From NCBI GenBank assembly GCA_023424275.1, contig JAFAED010000190.1:1-5069 (forward strand): a stretch of 5,069 bases of DNA, given 5' to 3'. The DNA comes from Pseudomonadota bacterium. Lineage in GTDB: Bacteria > Pseudomonadota > Alphaproteobacteria > Sphingomonadales > Sphingomonadaceae. The notes beneath the pieces are model-generated. The model was not told the DNA's origin. It searched no databases and saw only the letters and a list, made by a program, of their open reading frames with translations. The first letter of the stretch is position 1. Each line of letters begins with the position of its first letter. A program made the position numbers and the translations under genes. Positions 4,033-5,069 of this stretch are shown here, piece after piece.

Positions 4033-5069
4033 ACACGCATCTTCGGGGAGCGCGGCATCGCTGCGCTCCCCTTTTCCTCGCACTGCTGGCGCTCGGTGCG
4101 CCACTCGCCTCGCCTGCCTTCGCAGCCCCCGCCGCGCAAGCGGCGAGCCCGGCGCTCGTCGGCGCGATCCGCGAGGAAGCGGGCGGCGACGTCAAACGTT
4201 TCTATGCTTCGCGCGGTTACAAGCCGCTGTGGGTCCGCGCGGGCAAGATCGGTCCCGAGGCAGCGGTACTGCTCGGCCATCTGTCGACCGCATCGCGCGA
4301 CGACCTCAAATCCTCATCCTATGATCTCGAAAAGCTCGAAGCGCTGATCGCTCGCGCGCGCGGCGGCGACGCGCAGGCGCTCGCGCGCGCCGACGTCGCG
4401 CTCTCGGCCGCCTTCGCGCGCTATGTCCGCGACATGCGCAGCCCGGGCAAGGCGAAGATGGACTATGCCGACAAGTCGCTGCGCCCCAAAAAGGCCGACG
4501 CCGAAACGGTGCTGCGCGCCGCCGCCTTCCCCAAGGATTTCGGCGGTTACATCAGGAATATGGGCTGGATGAGCGAACATTATGTCCGCCTCCGCACGCT
4601 CATGGGCCGCGCACAGGCCGGGGGCGTATCGAAGGACGCGATGGCGCGCCTCCGCCTCAACCTCGATCGCGCGCGCATCCTGCCGGGACCCTATGTGCAT
4701 CATGTCGTGGTCGACGCCTCGTCGGGCCAGCTCTGGTATTATGACGCGGGCAAACGCGCGGGCACGATGAAGGTCGTCGTCGGCGCGCCCGAAACGCAAA
4801 CGCCGATGCTCGCGGGCAAGCTGCAATGGGCGATCCTCAACCCCTATTGGAACGTCCCCGATTATCTCGCGCAGAAAAGTGTCGCGCCCAAGGTCCTTGC
4901 CGGTCGCAGCCTTGCCTCGCTGCGGATGGAGGCCCTGTCCGACTGGGGCCCCAATCCGCGCAAGCTCGCGCAATCCGAAATCGACTGGCCCGCGGTGGCG
5001 TCGGGCGATCAGGTCCTTCGCCTGCGCGAACTGCCCGGCGGCGCCAATTCGATGGGCCGCGTCAAATTC
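4029..5069 (+). CDS. L,D-transpeptidase, YcbB/LdtD-like, partial (3' end beyond window)
   Basis: A periplasmic peptidoglycan cross-linking enzyme predicted to form 3-3 (mDAP-mDAP) crosslinks; 347 residues are visible and the frame stays open to the window edge. Starting from CTG at 4029, residues 1-32 form a clear Sec signal: a basic N-region with three Arg, the hydrophobic core PLFLALLALGAPLA, and an AFA cleavage motif at 30-32. The scaffold domain opens with FYASRGYKPLWVR (58-70) and includes LARADVALSAAFARYVRDMR. The YkuD catalytic domain begins near residue 226 (VVVDASSGQLWYYD) and contains LNPYWNVPDYLAQKSVAPK (270-288) and, at the edge, GGANSMGRVKF, all typical of YcbB-type enzymes. The catalytic His/Cys motif (SHGC) would lie past the window, so activity cannot be confirmed. 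The CTG overlaps the lipoprotein TGA (CTGA), implying translational coupling. A terminator-like hairpin lies in the signal-peptide codons. Confidence 0.88.
   Translation, partial: MNTHLRGARHRCAPLFLALLALGAPLASPAFAAPAAQAASPALVGAIREEAGGDVKRFYASRGYKPLWVRAGKIGPEAAVLLGHLSTASRDDLKSSSYDLEKLEALIARARGGDAQALARADVALSAAFARYVRDMRSPGKAKMDYADKSLRPKKADAETVLRAAAFPKDFGGYIRNMGWMSEHYVRLRTLMGRAQAGGVSKDAMARLRLNLDRARILPGPYVHHVVVDASSGQLWYYDAGKRAGTMKVVVGAPETQTPMLAGKLQWAILNPYWNVPDYLAQKSVAPKVLAGRSLASLRMEALSDWGPNPRKLAQSEIDWPAVASGDQVLRLRELPGGANSMGRVKF
4045..4075 (+). terminator. Intrinsic terminator or attenuator inside the transpeptidase signal-peptide region
   Basis: GGGGAGCGC (4045-4053) pairs perfectly with GCGCTCCCC (4063-4071). 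Inside, GGC/GCT adds three more pairs including one G:U, leaving the 3-nt loop ATC. TTTT follows immediately at 4072-4075. The hairpin begins 13 nt after the lipoprotein stop, as expected for that gene's terminator, yet it lies within the downstream gene's coding sequence. The T-tract is short, so partial read-through is expected. A ribosome starting at CTG 4029 would cover the hairpin's 5' arm. Confidence 0.7.

Noticed and set aside
3107..4324. 405-codon plus-strand ORF antisense to pip and running through the lipoprotein
   Set aside because: Its product is Arg/Ala-rich with no domain motif, and it overlaps two well-supported genes. It is an open frame caused by high GC.
4314..4973. 219-codon minus-strand ORF opposite the transpeptidase
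   Set aside because: The plus strand encodes conserved scaffold and YkuD segments over the whole span. The minus product is Arg/Ala-rich with no motif.

Overview
The window looks like a chromosomal segment of an alphaproteobacterium, most likely a sphingomonad (Sphingopyxis/Sphingomonas type). This rests on high GC with strong G/C third-position bias, the protein types present, and one sequence that fits the alphaproteobacterial EcfG general-stress promoter pattern (GGAAC, 16 nt, CGTT). The genus is inference; no search was run. No tRNA, rRNA, CRISPR array or complete insertion sequence is visible.

Left part (1-1995): a TetR-family repressor on the minus strand is divergent from a 417-residue NADH-dehydrogenase-like FAD/NAD(P) oxidoreductase on the plus strand. 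The 83-bp gap between them holds a plausible promoter and two small palindromes whose centres lie 20 bp apart. This is the usual layout of a TetR regulator controlling itself and its neighbour.

Middle (1996-3568): a nested palindrome (a perfect 13-bp inverted repeat around one base, inside a GC clamp, with a second small palindrome beside it) separates the oxidoreductase from a small DUF3861-like gene. That gene faces a convergent minus-strand proline iminopeptidase (pip) with a complete catalytic triad. The palindrome resembles REP/RAYT-type mobile repeats more than a standard terminator.

Right part (3569-5069) is the most interesting region. A candidate EcfG promoter would produce a leader of about 115 nt containing a 10-bp hairpin capped by a GCGA (GNRA) loop just before a strong Shine-Dalgarno sequence. 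Next come an 82-residue lipoprotein with a calcium-loop-like Asp/Gly motif and an eight-proline run, and then a YcbB/LdtD-like L,D-transpeptidase that runs off the window. The transpeptidase frame has no ATG, GTG or TTG codon upstream of its signal peptide. The best start is a CTG that overlaps the lipoprotein stop codon (CTGA) and has a Shine-Dalgarno sequence. A strong hairpin followed by TTTT lies inside the signal-peptide codons, 16 nt after that CTG. Together these suggest, as inference, a stress-induced envelope operon in which transpeptidase expression is limited by a poor start codon and a translation-sensitive terminator.
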